From positions 124,001-188,000 of the forward strand of contig JAALGZ010000042.1 in assembly GCA_015227615.1 (NCBI GenBank): a DNA stretch of 64,000 nucleotides. Reading direction: 5' to 3'. Positions 1 through 11,622 of this stretch are shown here, one piece after another. Position 1 is the first letter of the stretch; every line of letters begins with the position of its first letter. The translations under genes and the position numbers were made by a program. This DNA is from Labyrinthula sp. Ha (lineage: Eukaryota; Sar; Bigyra; Labyrinthulida; Labyrinthulaceae). The notes under the pieces were generated by a model. That model made no database searches. It was not told the DNA's origin and saw only the letters and a list, made by a program, of their open reading frames with translations.

Positions 1-48
1 ATCATTTATTTTTTCTATATCTTTCTTCAGACCTTACCAAAAATTTGA

Positions 49-996
49 ATGTTCCAACGTTTCTTACTGCAAGAAAGTGACAACGAGGTGGGTGATGGTA
101 CAGTATCAGTAACCTTCGTTATCATACTAAGCAGTTTATTTTCTATCGGTTTAGTGACTCTATTTATTATAACCGTTGTATTATTTACAGAATTACAAGG
201 TCAACGAAAAGAAAATATATCTCTTGCGCAACACCTGGTTTATCAACAGAGTATTGTGAGAACGCTCAAGAGAAGTAGACGCTCGAGGGACATGGCTCTC
301 ACCGTTGGTTCCAGCCCTTTAGCAGTTAGAAATGCTAGAAGAAATGCTAGAAGAAAGGCGAAGAATGGGAGAAAGACAAAGGTAGGGTATTCGAAGAGAC
401 ATGACTTTGAAAAGTACAATAGAGCTCAACCCAAGAACAACAGCGTGAAGAACGGGAGCGGAGAGGTGAGAGAAGTTAATGGTGGGTATAGGAGGGAGAA
501 TTCGTTTATGCCGTCTACACTTCACCGACACAAGTGGAACCAAGATTTAAAGAAAGTGAAGAGCGAGAGAGCATTGTTCCTTTCGAAGAGTAGCTTAGGT
601 GAGAGAAGACTCCTTGCTGGAAGAAATAAGATGCGAGAGAGGAGGTTGGACAAAGCTAGCAAGAAGCTAGACCCAGAAAAACTTAGCTCAAAGAAGAACA
701 AGAGAAGTGAAAGACAGATGGAGAGACCAAAGAAAGATCTTAAGGAAAGTGAAACTGACTCTAGCTTAAGCGAAGACTACAGCAAGTACACATTTGCGAC
801 GATGACTAGACCCCAAGGAGAATTGATAACAACTGAGCGCTTGCAGTACATGCCACCTCCACCTTCTTCAACTGCAGCTGAGTTTAGTAAATATACCAAT
901 AACTTAAACGAAGGGAACCTCGATAGATACCGACGTAAGAAATCAAAGAAAACGCGAAAGAAAATTAGCAAAGAAAAGAAATCAAGTTTATTTTGA
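49..996 (+). CDS. Basic protein with one N-terminal membrane segment, unknown function
   Basis: A 315-residue frame of no family I recognise. A short N-terminal tail is followed by one clear hydrophobic segment at about residues 19-47, then a long hydrophilic region very rich in Lys, Arg and Ser, ending in a Lys-rich stretch. This looks like an N-anchored membrane protein with a basic, probably disordered cytoplasmic or nucleoplasmic tail; that is inference. The ATG follows directly on an in-frame TGA at 46-48, so the start is firm. A T-rich run ending in CAG at about 30 looks like a 3' splice site and could belong to an intron in the 5' untranslated region that starts outside the window. It ends 45 bases from the convergent FYV7 gene. 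Confidence 0.6.
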   Translation: MFQRFLLQESDNEVGDGTVSVTFVIILSSLFSIGLVTLFIITVVLFTELQGQRKENISLAQHLVYQQSIVRTLKRSRRSRDMALTVGSSPLAVRNARRNARRKAKNGRKTKVGYSKRHDFEKYNRAQPKNNSVKNGSGEVREVNGGYRRENSFMPSTLHRHKWNQDLKKVKSERALFLSKSSLGERRLLAGRNKMRERRLDKASKKLDPEKLSSKKNKRSERQMERPKKDLKESETDSSLSEDYSKYTFATMTRPQGELITTERLQYMPPPPSSTAAEFSKYTNNLNEGNLDRYRRKKSKKTRKKISKEKKSSLF

Positions 997-1041
997 GCTA
1001 GTGGTTTTGTCGTTTTGTGTTGTTAAATTTGTGATAGATGT

Positions 1042-1314
1042 TTAACACTGTTTTTCAATTTTTTTCAGCAATGATTCTATTTGATATCTCATAACGGGCT
1101 GGCCTTTGGTTGTTCGCTCACTGTGATTTTGATTCGATTTCATCCTGGCTTTATTCTTTTGAATTTTTACAGTCTCATTCTCCAACCTTACTTTTCGTTC
1201 AATCTCTTGCTGAATTTTTCGTTCCTTTGCTTTTTTTAATGCCCCTGCGTATCGATTGAGCCCAAGTGGCTTCTTTGTATCGCTTCTTCTCTTCCACTTC
1301 TTTCTCTTCATCAT
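1042..1314 (-). CDS. FYV7: rRNA-processing protein, FYV7 family
   Basis: This 90-residue, very basic protein probably acts in the nucleolus in processing of the 18S rRNA precursor and small-subunit assembly, as yeast FYV7 does. The evidence is the C-terminal signature: a Thr-Lys-Gly-Gln-Pro-Val-Met motif followed by a short helix of the form IESLLKKI, matching the TGQPLM...IEDLLDKI end of yeast FYV7 from memory. The N-terminal half is a charged Lys/Arg/Glu helix, as in the family. It is shorter than yeast FYV7 (about 150 residues), mainly in the central charged part. Two ATGs lie side by side at 1314 and 1311. It is divergent from the MORN gene (114 bases between starts) and convergent with the gene at 49-996. 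Confidence 0.72.
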   Translation of the reverse strand: MMKRKKWKRRSDTKKPLGLNRYAGALKKAKERKIQQEIERKVRLENETVKIQKNKARMKSNQNHSERTTKGQPVMRYQIESLLKKIEKQC

Positions 1315-1428
1315 CTGGGCATAAAGTGCCCAAAATGAGTGGCCCTATCAGACACAGCAAATGACTCATTAAAAGTCATATAAACGACCAAAACCGAAGT
1401 ATAGATACAAACACAGTCATCATTCCTT
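1315..1428. promoter_or_regulatory. Divergent promoter FYV7 / MORN gene with a GCN4/AP-1-like site
   Basis: The 114 bases between two start codons must serve both genes. They contain ATGACTCAT at 1361-1369, a perfect core palindrome of the type bound by Gcn4/AP-1 bZIP proteins, and an imperfect inverted GGGCA...TGCCC near 1317-1331. No CCAAT box is visible. That a bZIP factor acts here is inference. Confidence 0.4.
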
Positions 1429-3492
1429 ATGTCCAACAAGTCGGGAAACAAGAGTTTGGCAATCTCAGAAGAAAAATTTAATTTAGATATAAAACCAATT
1501 ATTATCAATGCAGAGTTTTCAACAATATCACAATCTCCGCCACTTTCAAGCCTTAGTGGCAGTTGGCATTTTATTTCCTGGGATGAAATTGCCCAAAAAG
1601 ATAATAACATTGGCCCAAACGAACATCTAGTCCAGATTAGCCAAAGACAAAAACGCATCAAAAACGAAGGAATAAGATCCTTGAGTATTCAGTATAAGTC
1701 AAGTTCAAGTTGGGAAGACCTAGATAAAGGAGTAACAAACTGGAGCGGTAAGTTTCAAAATGAAATCCAAGGGGCCCAAGTAGGGGTTATTGAAGAGTTT
1801 TGTCTTGAAAAAGTGGATAACTACTACGTGATGAAGGGTAAGAATGATTTTGGAGCATTTGAAGCAAGAGTCACAATAAATAAAAAGGACAGATCTCTTT
1901 TTGGCGTGAAAAGGTATGTCGTAGTTTCCGCTGTAAAAAAACGCAGGGCTAGCAGACGCCTTTCAACAATTAGTCAGACTTCTCAAAAACAGTCATCTGT
2001 AAGAAGCAAGAGATCTCGATCTATGATCGAGTTAGCTGCTCGAAGAAAAAAAAGAGGTCGGCCAAAAAAGGATTACCAGCGACGGTCTCGCTCCATAAGT
2101 CACATTGAAATATTCCCTGAAACCCCAGTAAAAACATCAACACAATTTGATACATTTCTAACGCTATGCGACATTCCAAGAAAAGCTCAAGAGACAAATC
2201 CAAACGTGGATTTAAACCTAGATGATAACTATACTGGTTATGGCGTAGGAATTTACCCTTATAAGTCTGAAAATGAACAAGATAAACATATTTTAGGGGT
2301 GATGTACGAAGGCCAGGTGAGCGAAGGTTTATGGCATGGAAAAGTTTGTATTTCTCTTATAACAAGGTTTGGTTTAAAGGTGGTTTATTTGGGAGAATTG
2401 GTCGATCATCAACTTGCTGGTTTATCCACAATCTCTCTTCCAACGTGGTTAGCACCAAATGCAGAAAATGATGATTCCCTCAATCTTTTTCCTACTGAAC
2501 CTCGGCCAACGAAATCACGTAAAGGTGAGAATGGAAAAATTACTCGGCGAAAAACTTGGAAGCAAGCTCCAAAATCAGAGCTTTGGTACAGTGGGGAATT
2601 AAACGCCGGGCAATTTCATGGAATCGGTCGTCTAATTGAAACTGGGGAGCAGAAGGAGGGTAATCGAGTTACTGAGTATTTAGGAGAATGGTACGAACAT
2701 CGGAGATTAGGGCAAGGTAAGCTCCGTATGATGAAGTGTAAAAGACGTAAGTTGACTCGTAACAACTCGGATTTAACAGAAGGTGAAAGTTTGAGTACAG
2801 TTTGCACCCCACGAACAATACCAAGTGCTGAAAGTTCTGTATCATTGAATTCTCAAGATTCTGGCGATGAGTCTGTTGGTCAAAAACCTGAACCAAGTCC
2901 AACGTCTAAAGATGTTACATCGGTTATTAGAAGAAGAGAGACCAAGTATGACTTCAGTGAAATTAGTAAAGAGCATTTTGAAAACTGCACAGAGCTTGTG
3001 TACTATAACGGAGATTGGGAGAATGATGTATTTTCTGGATCTGGGACCCTTGAAGTGTCCAAGACCTTTTCTTACAATGGAAAGTTCAAGAATGGGGAAA
3101 TCGAAGGTAGAGGAAGTTGTTCTTATATTAATGGGAAGGGGGAAGTTGTTGCCCAGTACGAAGGAAGTTTCAAACAAGGGTTAAGACATGGACGCGGATG
3201 GTACGGATTTTTTAATGATGGAAAGGTGGTAGCTGAATTCGAAGCACGTTTTAACCAAGACAAATTTGAAGGTGTAGATCTTGGTGGAAGTTTCAGAGGT
3301 GGGGATTCAGGAAATGTTCTTTCTTTGGTTGAGATTTGTGGCGATTCTCCTGTAGCTTTGGGAAAAGAGTTGAATAAAGAAGGAAACGGTGAAAACTTTG
3401 GTTATTCAGACGCTTGGGTTTTACCTATACGCAGTCAAGGTGAAATGAAATTCGTACACCTTGATGCTGGTTTCAATGAATATGGCTTGTAG
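1429..3492 (+). CDS. MORN-repeat protein with AT-hook and N-terminal beta-barrel-like domain
   Basis: A 687-residue protein. Residues about 45-170 form a Trp/Gly-spaced region (GSWHF, NWSGKF, GKNDFGAF) resembling the small lipocalin-like domains often found beside chromatin modules in protists; this assignment is tentative. Residues about 204-215 hold RKKRGRPKK, a textbook AT-hook with the GRP core, in a basic patch that could also be a nuclear signal. From about 265 to the end there are roughly eight MORN-type repeats of the form YxGxxxxGxxHGxG, best at YSGELNAGQFHGIG, YNGDWENDVFSGSG and YEGSFKQGLRHGRG. MORN repeats usually bind lipid or act as scaffolds; an AT-hook plus MORN layout suggests a nuclear adaptor, which is inference. 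No intron is needed. The linker at about 455-500 is Ser-rich and low-complexity. Confidence 0.75.
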   Translation: MSNKSGNKSLAISEEKFNLDIKPIIINAEFSTISQSPPLSSLSGSWHFISWDEIAQKDNNIGPNEHLVQISQRQKRIKNEGIRSLSIQYKSSSSWEDLDKGVTNWSGKFQNEIQGAQVGVIEEFCLEKVDNYYVMKGKNDFGAFEARVTINKKDRSLFGVKRYVVVSAVKKRRASRRLSTISQTSQKQSSVRSKRSRSMIELAARRKKRGRPKKDYQRRSRSISHIEIFPETPVKTSTQFDTFLTLCDIPRKAQETNPNVDLNLDDNYTGYGVGIYPYKSENEQDKHILGVMYEGQVSEGLWHGKVCISLITRFGLKVVYLGELVDHQLAGLSTISLPTWLAPNAENDDSLNLFPTEPRPTKSRKGENGKITRRKTWKQAPKSELWYSGELNAGQFHGIGRLIETGEQKEGNRVTEYLGEWYEHRRLGQGKLRMMKCKRRKLTRNNSDLTEGESLSTVCTPRTIPSAESSVSLNSQDSGDESVGQKPEPSPTSKDVTSVIRRRETKYDFSEISKEHFENCTELVYYNGDWENDVFSGSGTLEVSKTFSYNGKFKNGEIEGRGSCSYINGKGEVVAQYEGSFKQGLRHGRGWYGFFNDGKVVAEFEARFNQDKFEGVDLGGSFRGGDSGNVLSLVEICGDSPVALGKELNKEGNGENFGYSDAWVLPIRSQGEMKFVHLDAGFNEYGL

Positions 3493-6400
3493 TTTTAAAC
3501 TGAAGTGTATTCAGCAATATTAAACTGATAAATGAAACGTTTCTTTTACATATGGAAAGATGGGTTTTATACTTTATGCATAACTTGGTTTCCTGATGTT
3601 AGGCACCTTCAACTTAGAGTACGTCCATGAACAATTCGCACCTAATGTTATTGATGGGCAAGTAATGAGTGTTAGGACAGTAATTAATTTCTGTCTATTC
3701 CTTCCCAGCTGGACAATGTATCCAATGTAGTCACCATAACAAGAGCCAACAGAGTAAAAGGATTCTTGAATTACTAGAGTCAAAGAGTTATTCCTCACTG
3801 TTAATCTATGACCCATTTTCCTAAACATATGTGGTATATAAGCTTACTTGCTTTTTATATGGTGCCTATATGAGCAGGTTATGCGCTATATTTTGATACC
3901 CCTTAGGGCTTGGATGAGGATGAGTTGAAACTGCATGCCATTACTGGTTTACTTCATGGAAATTTCATCATTATTGAGTAACAAGGAGAAAATTTTTAAC
4001 AAGTATGCAAACAAAGAAAATAGTTGCTCCATCAGTTCAAGTTTTTTTACTTGAAACCCTACCCATAGCAAACTACGAGCTCATTTTTAGCTGCAATTCT
4101 TCCCTCTTTCCAATACACAGATGTTAGCTGCTGGCGCTGAACAACCTTGGATTGAGCTATATTATCAGTTTCATTTTTTGATCAAAGTAGAAATCATGAT
4201 CCTTAGTTTCATTTTAAAAGAGTACTAAAAGTTGTGTCTAGCTAAGGAAGGTGATTTACAGTTAGGGGTATCTTATGACATAAACTCTCATTTTTCTAGC
4301 GGACCATAGTCCAACTAATTAAGTCTATAAGAAAGCCCTAGTTGAGTATTAGAATAGAAACCAATTTAAACCAAGTAATATTTCTCAACACCCAATGTAA
4401 CTTAGCTCTTGAAGTTAAAGTAAGCTTGTAAGTTAACCTTGCATCAGAGTACAATATGGTATCTCAGCTGAGTGGACGAGTAAAGAAATTAACCACTCAA
4501 TACCACACCCAAATAACCTTAAGGTAAATAGTTTGCTTGCTGAATTCATTTAGGTATGACAATTTTAGTTTTGCAAAAAATGACTTTCTAACATGGAAAA
4601 GACTGAAGTTATCCTGATATTGGCTAAAGATAAGAATAAAGTCTTAAGGCCTAAAAATTATGTGTAATTCAATACACAGGAATAATTGCTCCTTGGTGTC
4701 AAAATGTGATTGGTTTCTTTTCGTTTTAGCAATTACAAGATGTAGAAATAAACGTAAGTCAGCAAACTGTATTCTATTTATAATAGTAGCATTTTGGTTA
4801 AAGGTGTATCTCCTTTGAGAGTATCCTGTAGATTTATTTAATTCAATTTTTTCCCTGATCCTATGGTCTAATTAATATTTCCCAATGAGAAATTCTGTAC
4901 TTATTGGCGCTGCTTAGCACCAGAGCATTGACCTATGTGGTAAATTATTTTATTTTTTGAACTACAAAAAGTCTAGAAGATTTAACTGACTGCTTATCCT
5001 TTACTATGAACATTAACATTTTTCGCTCAAATACTAGGTCATGAGTACTTGCTCGTACATGTTCCATTTAGACTGGGGGAGAAAATTGCTATAGTAGCTT
5101 ATTAGGCTAAGATAGTATGAAATATGTCAATTATCAAACTGTTGTACAAACTTGAAGAGCAGTTACAATTTTTCCTCTTTTCAATATTCGACATTTTCTA
5201 TGTTGGGAAAATCTGATGAAAGAAGCATGGTGCCTTGACCATATACGACCGTTGTGTCATTAGCTAGAGTTCTCGGGCTCAGATTTCACTAGCATGAGAC
5301 AAAATAACATAATGAAGAAAAGATGAAAAACTGTGTAGCATCGATATCATATTAATTTTCGTTTATTGAAAAATAGGAAAGTAAGGCTCTAAGAAGTGTT
5401 TTGAAAAAAAAAGATAAGGTCAATTTTAAGCATTGCTGAATAAACGTCACAGTATTAGCTATGAATCCGAGCAGCATAGAAAAAAGAACACAAGTCAGTA
5501 GATACATCTCCATCGAAATTGCCTTTACCTTGGGATAGTTTGAATTTATGTTGTTTCTTCTTTTGGTCTCATTTAAACGAGTTTTGTGACTTTGATTTCC
5601 TTGGTTTGTGTCCATAATTGTCTTATCTATGTTCGAATATAAAACGTAGGTACAGTAGCCTGTCTCACAACAGTATTCTGCTTATTGACTCTTAGCATTA
5701 TCTTTGCCACTCTTCCATATATTTAAGTATACCAACAATACAAAAAGAGCGAAAACTTCACAATTTTATCAATATTCCGAACATTACTGGATTAGTTAAA
5801 TGCTGAAGTCAGGGTTGAAAGAAGTTCCTAACAAAATAAATCGCAGGCCACTTTCATAGAAAGTGATGTAAGTTGTAAAATCCTATCGGTCTAGCTGGGA
5901 ATGGCCCTATGTTAGTGAACATGGCTTTCCATTTTAGTATTGTACCAAATTAGAACTTGTATATTAGGCATCTTGTCTCTTCCTAGCTTTGAATACATAT
6001 ACTTTAGATAAATTCATTAGGTTGATAGTTTGCGGACATCAGTGTCATTTTGTTTCATCGAAAGGAGAACCAATGTACACCATTTGATTTAGGAATAATG
6101 TTAGAAGTAGCAGAGGAAATTATTATTTATTGAAGATGTTACGGCGCAGTTTAAGAAGAATTAAATAAGAGCTGGTCTTAGTTTGACTCTTAGCAACACC
6201 CCGGTTAAGATTGGAATTTATGGTTCTTGTGGAGCGAGAATCTGGAGGGTCTACTGAAGGTAGCTTTGCACTAGCTACGAGTTTTAAGCTCACAGAGGTT
6301 GTGCATACAAAATTATAATGTTACCGTTACAGGTAAGAGTAAATTTTCACTTTATGAAACTGGGTATAGTATCTTTACATTTTCAGCTGTTTCAATGTTA

Positions 6401-9400
6401 TTAGAACATAATTTTCATATATGAAATCTATACCCAATTTTGTCTCTATGGCTTAAAAAGGTTTTGAAAATATTAATCTCGAGGACTGAATGTATATCTC
6501 TTTTTTTTCGGATCTTGGGAGAATTCGTAATTATTGACACACAAATATATATTTGGTTGTGTAGTGTAATAACTACACTTTAACCTGATAGATATGATTA
6601 CAGCATCTTACTTTGATAAAGTATGAGCAAAATATATGTGTAGTTTGAGTATTGTTTTATTGTACATGTTCCCTTGAGTAAAAAGCATAGTAAATATCAA
6701 TGACATTATTAATAGTTGAAGGTAGAAAATACCTTAAGATTGGTCCTAACAAGAGATACCTAACCTCTAGCAGAACTTGACCCTTGTGTACTGTAACTTG
6801 CCTTACGAACGTTTCACTTATTGTACATCGTATCAACTTAATACTATAGTTTAAATGCAGAAGGATAAGGTGATCTAGTCTTATTCATTTTGAACTAAGC
6901 ACTTGTTCTGCTTTTGAAAGAATGCTTTTAGTTCTAACTCTTGTAGTACCTAGTGCCAATTTAACCTCCCCGTGGAATGATGCTTTTGACTCCCGATATA
7001 AATAAACCTTCTACAATTAAATTATTTTTCATTTCTTAATTCAGTTTTCTTCCTATAATTTCCAAATCATACTTGTTTAAGCCTATTTTAACCACCTCTT
7101 CTACTGATTCATAAAGAAAATTTCTCATTTTTTGCGTTGTATCTTTCTTCAACTTTTCTGTTTTTTGCTCTAATTCTTAATCACAATTAAATAATTCTGC
7201 ATTATTCTCTACCTATTCTACCTGAACAAATTTTCTATCATGTTATCGAGGTGACAATTACACTTTCATTTCTATATACCCAATACCAACTTGTCCAAGT
7301 TAGACGTATATCGTATTGCGTAGTGTATGTTCCCCTCAAATAGAAGTACAAACTTTATTTGCCCTTCACCAATATAGAAAGGGCAATATTATTCTTTCCC
7401 CTATGTAAATATAAAAATAAATAAAGTATTATTTAAATTGCGGCTGTATCAAAAGTGAAATTATCTATGACAAAAATGCATATACTTTAACAAGGGTAGA
7501 TTGTTTTCAGTGTTTTGAATGAATAAATTAAAAAAAAATGTTTATATAAAGAGTTGTGCTAAAATAAATTGGATGCTATTCTAGTTAAGAATTTATCGAG
7601 ATAAGCATATAAATCTGTACTCATGTTTACCTTGTTCAACAAGGCGTTCCTTAAAACCAGGGTTCTTGTTTACGTTAGACAAACATTGAGACCTCATTTT
7701 CCTTGCAGAGTTGTTCCTATAGCTGAAAATATGCATGAGTAATTAAGACATATGTTTTCTTGTTTCCATTCTTATATTATTCTTTCATTAGAAAACCCAA
7801 TTGACAAATAAGAAATATCTGGAGATAGGAGAGTAAACCTGTCCTTAACTCTACATTAGTAACATTATATCTAATTAAATGAGTAAGCACCTTAGATTCT
7901 TTTTTAATTGAATCTGCAGGAAATGTAATCAATATTGCATGTTCACTGCATCAATCTCATTCAGTTTTAATATTAGCTGATACAGACCTGGTTTATGCTC
8001 ATCTTCAGTGGGTGTGATTGGGGATACTCCATCTATAATTCCCTTGATACATAAATTGTCTCCTAACGTTGATATTTCGAAAAGGAGGGAGAGTGGTTGC
8101 AAGGCATATTGAAATAAGAAAGAATTCTTATTGATGCGAATGTTGAGTTTCTATTAACAATATCAGATTAGTATCTTGAGAATGTTTCATTACTTACTTG
8201 CAAGTAGTTGATTTAACCAGACACATCTCTCCCCAATCAAGAAAGCAACAGCTATGCTCGATTGAACACTTCAACCTCTACATACCTTGGCTAAGGAAAA
8301 AGGATAATACTTTTTGAACATAGTTAGTTATGCTCAATAATTATTAGAAAAATCTATGTGTCAAAAATCTTCCAGGTAAACGATAGTTAATACTTTTTGA
8401 TCTTATGAGATTTTGAAGAAAGCTTTCTACATCTTTTGTGGAGCTCTGAATTCTATATTCAGAGTGCTTAATCTACTACTACTCATAGTACCGCTTAATG
8501 TGTTGCTAGAGACGCAACTTTATCCACAGGCTTAGTACTCTCTTAAATTATGCATTTTCTACATTATGAAAACTTGAAGAGAAAAGATTGAGTTTTTATT
8601 TTGTAATTCTTTTAGCTTCATTAATGAGTTAACTTGTTACACCACTATAAAATAAAGTTCTGACATGAATTGAATTTTTTTCGAATAAATTTAATCGTTT
8701 CGTGTTCTTGGTTATTAATTGGTTCAATATATATCTTTCTTTTCTAATGTACTAGGAAAATGTTTATGTTAACTCTCTTTACGTTTTTTCCATAAAGATT
8801 TTCCACCAACTCCTGAAAGGTACTTCATCCTTCAGATAGTGTTCTTGGGTGTTCCCTAGTAAGATCATAATATCCATTTCGTCGCTTTAACTTAGAATGT
8901 AGCTCTCTTCATGGCATCTTTGGTCTCATATATCATTTCGTTTCTCTTTTTTAATTTTTCCTTTGTTATCAACATTCTCTCATGTTCAGGGCATTTTTTT
9001 TCTTGGGCTTATTTTTTTGGTTGAGTGTAATTTGCATCCACATTTAAACTCTAATACATGCTTTAGTCTAGATTCAAATGTAGGGAGACACTGATTAAAT
9101 TATGATTTTTTCTTGTTGCCTTCGAAGTTACTAGTTTTACTGCATATACAATCTACAAAATACAATTGTATTCTTACGAGCTAATAGGAGCCCAAATGTT
9201 AATTTATCTCATATACAGCTGCTAGCTTGAGATTAACTTTTGCAGACAAGTAGCTTAATAATATGTTTAATAATTTATTGATATGGCAACAGCAAGATTA
9301 TATGGGTGTCCAAATCATGTAATTTTCTTACATCATTATATATATATATATAGCTGATGGTCAAAGAACATAGTGCAGCTTATAATATTGTTTCATTTTT

Positions 9401-9684
9401 CCCCACTATTTCTTGTGGCGTTATGCAATGAAAGATGTATATGTGCTGGAACTCACTACTAAGTCTGCAAGGCCATACAGATTAATTGGTAATTCGCTAG
9501 AAAGTTTGCTAATCTACAGCATTGTGTGTAACTTATATTTCTCTAATATAAAAAAACATAATAAACTCTTTATGAAGAGTTCTTCATAAATTCGAGGCAC
9601 AAAACCTGAGAATGCATTCAGTCTCCTCTATGTCTGCAACTTGCTCTTCTGCTGATGTTCGTTAAGACTTTCTTAGTCATCTAG
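3493..9684. other. 6.2-kb gene-poor AT-rich stretch
   Basis: No frame here looks like a gene. The longest frames (3574-3828 and 5352-5615, minus strand) have no recognisable family and a length expected by chance at this base composition. The only simple repeat is a short TA run at about 9337-9352. I see no tRNA, rRNA or long repeat. Confidence 0.5.
9337..9352. repeat. Short TA microsatellite
   Basis: An uninterrupted run of TA of about eight units in a gene-free stretch. Confidence 0.85.
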
Positions 9685-10041
9685 ATGAACTCCATTTCTC
9701 TTTCGAGACTAAGTTACGAAGAAGAGAGGTTAGCAAAAAAAGTACAACTCTCGTTCAAAGCAAAGTGTATTATCTCACAATGTGAAAGTGAAAATGTGGA
9801 AAGCTACTTAGTTCAGAAATCCAAAAAAATAAAGTCAGATTTGGAAACATTTTCATTACATTCAGAATTCAAAACAGAAAAATCATTGTGCAATTTACTC
9901 AATGAGAAATATTTTAATGACCAAGTAAATAGAAAACATAACAAAAAAATGGATTTTTACGGACAGGAGTTCATCTGGGAACCTTTGAATACAATGCAGT
10001 TTATCCCAGTTGATCAAGTACCTAAAGAACTCCTGCCATAA
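9685..10041 (+). CDS. Small hypothetical protein
   Basis: A 118-residue frame whose ATG is preceded directly by an in-frame TAG. The product is hydrophilic, mildly basic, with an early stretch of alternating Glu/Lys (YEEERLAKK) suggesting helix, and no signal peptide or membrane segment. I do not recognise it. It lies tail-to-tail with RPL26, 29 bases from its stop, a spacing typical of real gene pairs in this block, which is the main reason to keep it. Its last 25 residues (FYGQEFIWEPLNTMQFIPVD) look like a short conserved linear motif, but I cannot name it. Confidence 0.5.
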   Translation: MNSISLSRLSYEEERLAKKVQLSFKAKCIISQCESENVESYLVQKSKKIKSDLETFSLHSEFKTEKSLCNLLNEKYFNDQVNRKHNKKMDFYGQEFIWEPLNTMQFIPVDQVPKELLP

Positions 10042-10070
10042 TTATTGTAGAAGAGGCACCGCTTAAAAAC

Positions 10071-10484
10071 TTAATCAACATTTGCTAAGTTTTCTTCAGC
10101 AGTTGGTTCATCAGCAGAACTTCCTTTCTCTTGAAGAAGAGCTTTTCTGTTTCTGTCAATCTTTAGTTTTGTAATCACGCAGTTTGATGGGTGGATAGGA
10201 ATAGGTACTGGTGTTCCATTGCATTTGTTTCTTGTCACTCTATCTACATGAATAACATATTTTTTTCTGTAACAAGCAGTTACTCTTCCTTCTCTGTTCT
10301 TGTAATTTCCTGTTACGATTGCTACTTCATCGTCAATTCGAACTGGCATACTTCTAACTCCATGTTTTTCACGCAATTCCTTTGATAATGGAGCACTCAT
10401 ACGAATTCTTCTTTCACTCGAGGGAGCAGTGAAATAAGCTTTTCTTTGCTTTCTTCTGCTCTTGCTCTTTAATCCTAATGTCAT
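10071..10484 (-). CDS. RPL26: 60S ribosomal protein L26 (uL24)
   Basis: Component of the large ribosomal subunit that binds rRNA near the peptide exit tunnel. The 137-residue protein matches eukaryotic L26 throughout: the N-terminal [19 protein letters not shown] region, the block [20 protein letters not shown] (human [20 protein letters not shown]), the KOW motif [18 protein letters not shown], then [10 protein letters not shown] and [18 protein letters not shown]. The C-terminal tail is short and acidic rather than basic, a modest difference from animals. No intron. The start is an ATG with no credible upstream alternative. It shares a divergent promoter of 160 bases with TFB4. Confidence 0.97.
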   Translation of the reverse strand: MTLGLKSKSRRKQRKAYFTAPSSERRIRMSAPLSKELREKHGVRSMPVRIDDEVAIVTGNYKNREGRVTACYRKKYVIHVDRVTRNKCNGTPVPIPIHPSNCVITKLKIDRNRKALLQEKGSSADEPTAEENLANVD

Positions 10485-10644
10485 TTTTTTCTTCTATTGG
10501 TTTCAAATTTTGTCAACAGAATTAGCGAATCAGATTTAAAAATATAACAGAACGGGATATTATTGGATAAGAACAAAGGGTCCAATAATATGCGCCAAAG
10601 TAAGATTCTTTAAATATGATTGGCTACACTTCTAGAGAAATCAT
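10485..10644. promoter_or_regulatory. Divergent promoter RPL26 / TFB4 with four CCAAT boxes
   Basis: The 160 bases between the two ATGs hold four CCAAT/ATTGG pentamers at 10496-10500, 10562-10566, 10582-10586 and 10619-10623, in both orientations. Such clusters are the known binding sites of the NF-Y/HAP complex, which often serves divergent housekeeping promoters. The match to the motif is seen; binding is inferred. Confidence 0.5.
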
Positions 10645-11622
10645 ATGCAAACAGAAAAAGTTGGAGAAAATCTGTTTGTATTATTTGATGGAAATGCGCA
10701 AGAATGGGAAAGTTTTGGCAAACGAAGTGGTGTTGAATTTGGGTTTACTGATATAATTGATGTCGTTCTTATATTTCTTAAGACGATGATAACACTTTCA
10801 GTGAATAATAAGGTAACGGTTGCTGCATATAATTTCAACAAAGAAGGAAGTGTTACATCATTGGACACTGGAACAATCTACCCAGATTTTATGTTTTTAT
10901 ATTCATGGTTGGCGGAATATGAAAAAGGGAGCGGGAAATCATCAAACATTCTTAAGTATCAGCGTGTAGAAACCAAGTTTAAGCGAAAGGTTAATCGCTT
11001 GATCAAGTTTCTTTCAAAGGAAGGTGTCTCTGACGATGGAAGGCATAAAAATTCTCTCGCTAGAGCTCTTTCGCTTGCTATATGTTATCTAGGGAGGCTA
11101 AGAAGGGAAGAAGAAAAGGTAATTTTCAAGAAGCATCTACTTAAACCACTTCGAATAGTTCTTTTTACAGCTTCACCTGAATCAAGTTTGGGTAAGTTTG
11201 GTTACTTGCCATGTTTAAATGCTGCATTTTCTGCGTCAAAGCTGAAGATTCCTATTAACATTGTCGACTTCTCTATAAAGATGAAAGAAAATGTGTTATA
11301 CAAGCAAATTGCTTCAAATTCGGAAGGAAATATCATTCAAGCTGCCAACCTAGAACCCTTTTCAAAGAAAAAGTTAATTAGTCTTTTATGGAGTGCCTTT
11401 TCGGCAAAATCTGAACTAAGGAACTTAATGAATACACCGAAGACCATACTGAAAGATTTTGAGTATAGCGAATTAGGAAGATGTTTTTGTCACAGCGAGT
11501 TGATTGATCTTGGAGGGACTTGCTCTGGCTGCTTTGCTATCTACTGTGAAAAAACAGTGCAAAAAGTAAAGGAAAGCAGGTTACCTTGTCCAACATGCAA
11601 ATCTCAACTTCGCTTTCACTAA
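10645..11622 (+). CDS. TFB4: TFIIH core subunit TFB4 (p34/GTF2H3)
   Basis: Subunit of the general transcription and DNA-repair factor TFIIH; in the family it pairs with SSL1/p44 and holds the core complex together at promoters and in nucleotide-excision repair. The 325-residue protein has the expected layout: an N-terminal von Willebrand A-like fold (VLFDGNAQEW for the usual VVLDTNP), a middle part with SLARALSLAICYLGR matching the SLAKALCYIHR helix, and a C-terminal zinc-binding segment with CFCHSELIDLGGTCSGC followed by CPTCK, corresponding to human ACFCHRNLIEIGYVCSVC...CTTC. Length is close to the human 308 residues. It is intron-free. Confidence 0.93.
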   Translation: MQTEKVGENLFVLFDGNAQEWESFGKRSGVEFGFTDIIDVVLIFLKTMITLSVNNKVTVAAYNFNKEGSVTSLDTGTIYPDFMFLYSWLAEYEKGSGKSSNILKYQRVETKFKRKVNRLIKFLSKEGVSDDGRHKNSLARALSLAICYLGRLRREEEKVIFKKHLLKPLRIVLFTASPESSLGKFGYLPCLNAAFSASKLKIPINIVDFSIKMKENVLYKQIASNSEGNIIQAANLEPFSKKKLISLLWSAFSAKSELRNLMNTPKTILKDFEYSELGRCFCHSELIDLGGTCSGCFAIYCEKTVQKVKESRLPCPTCKSQLRFH

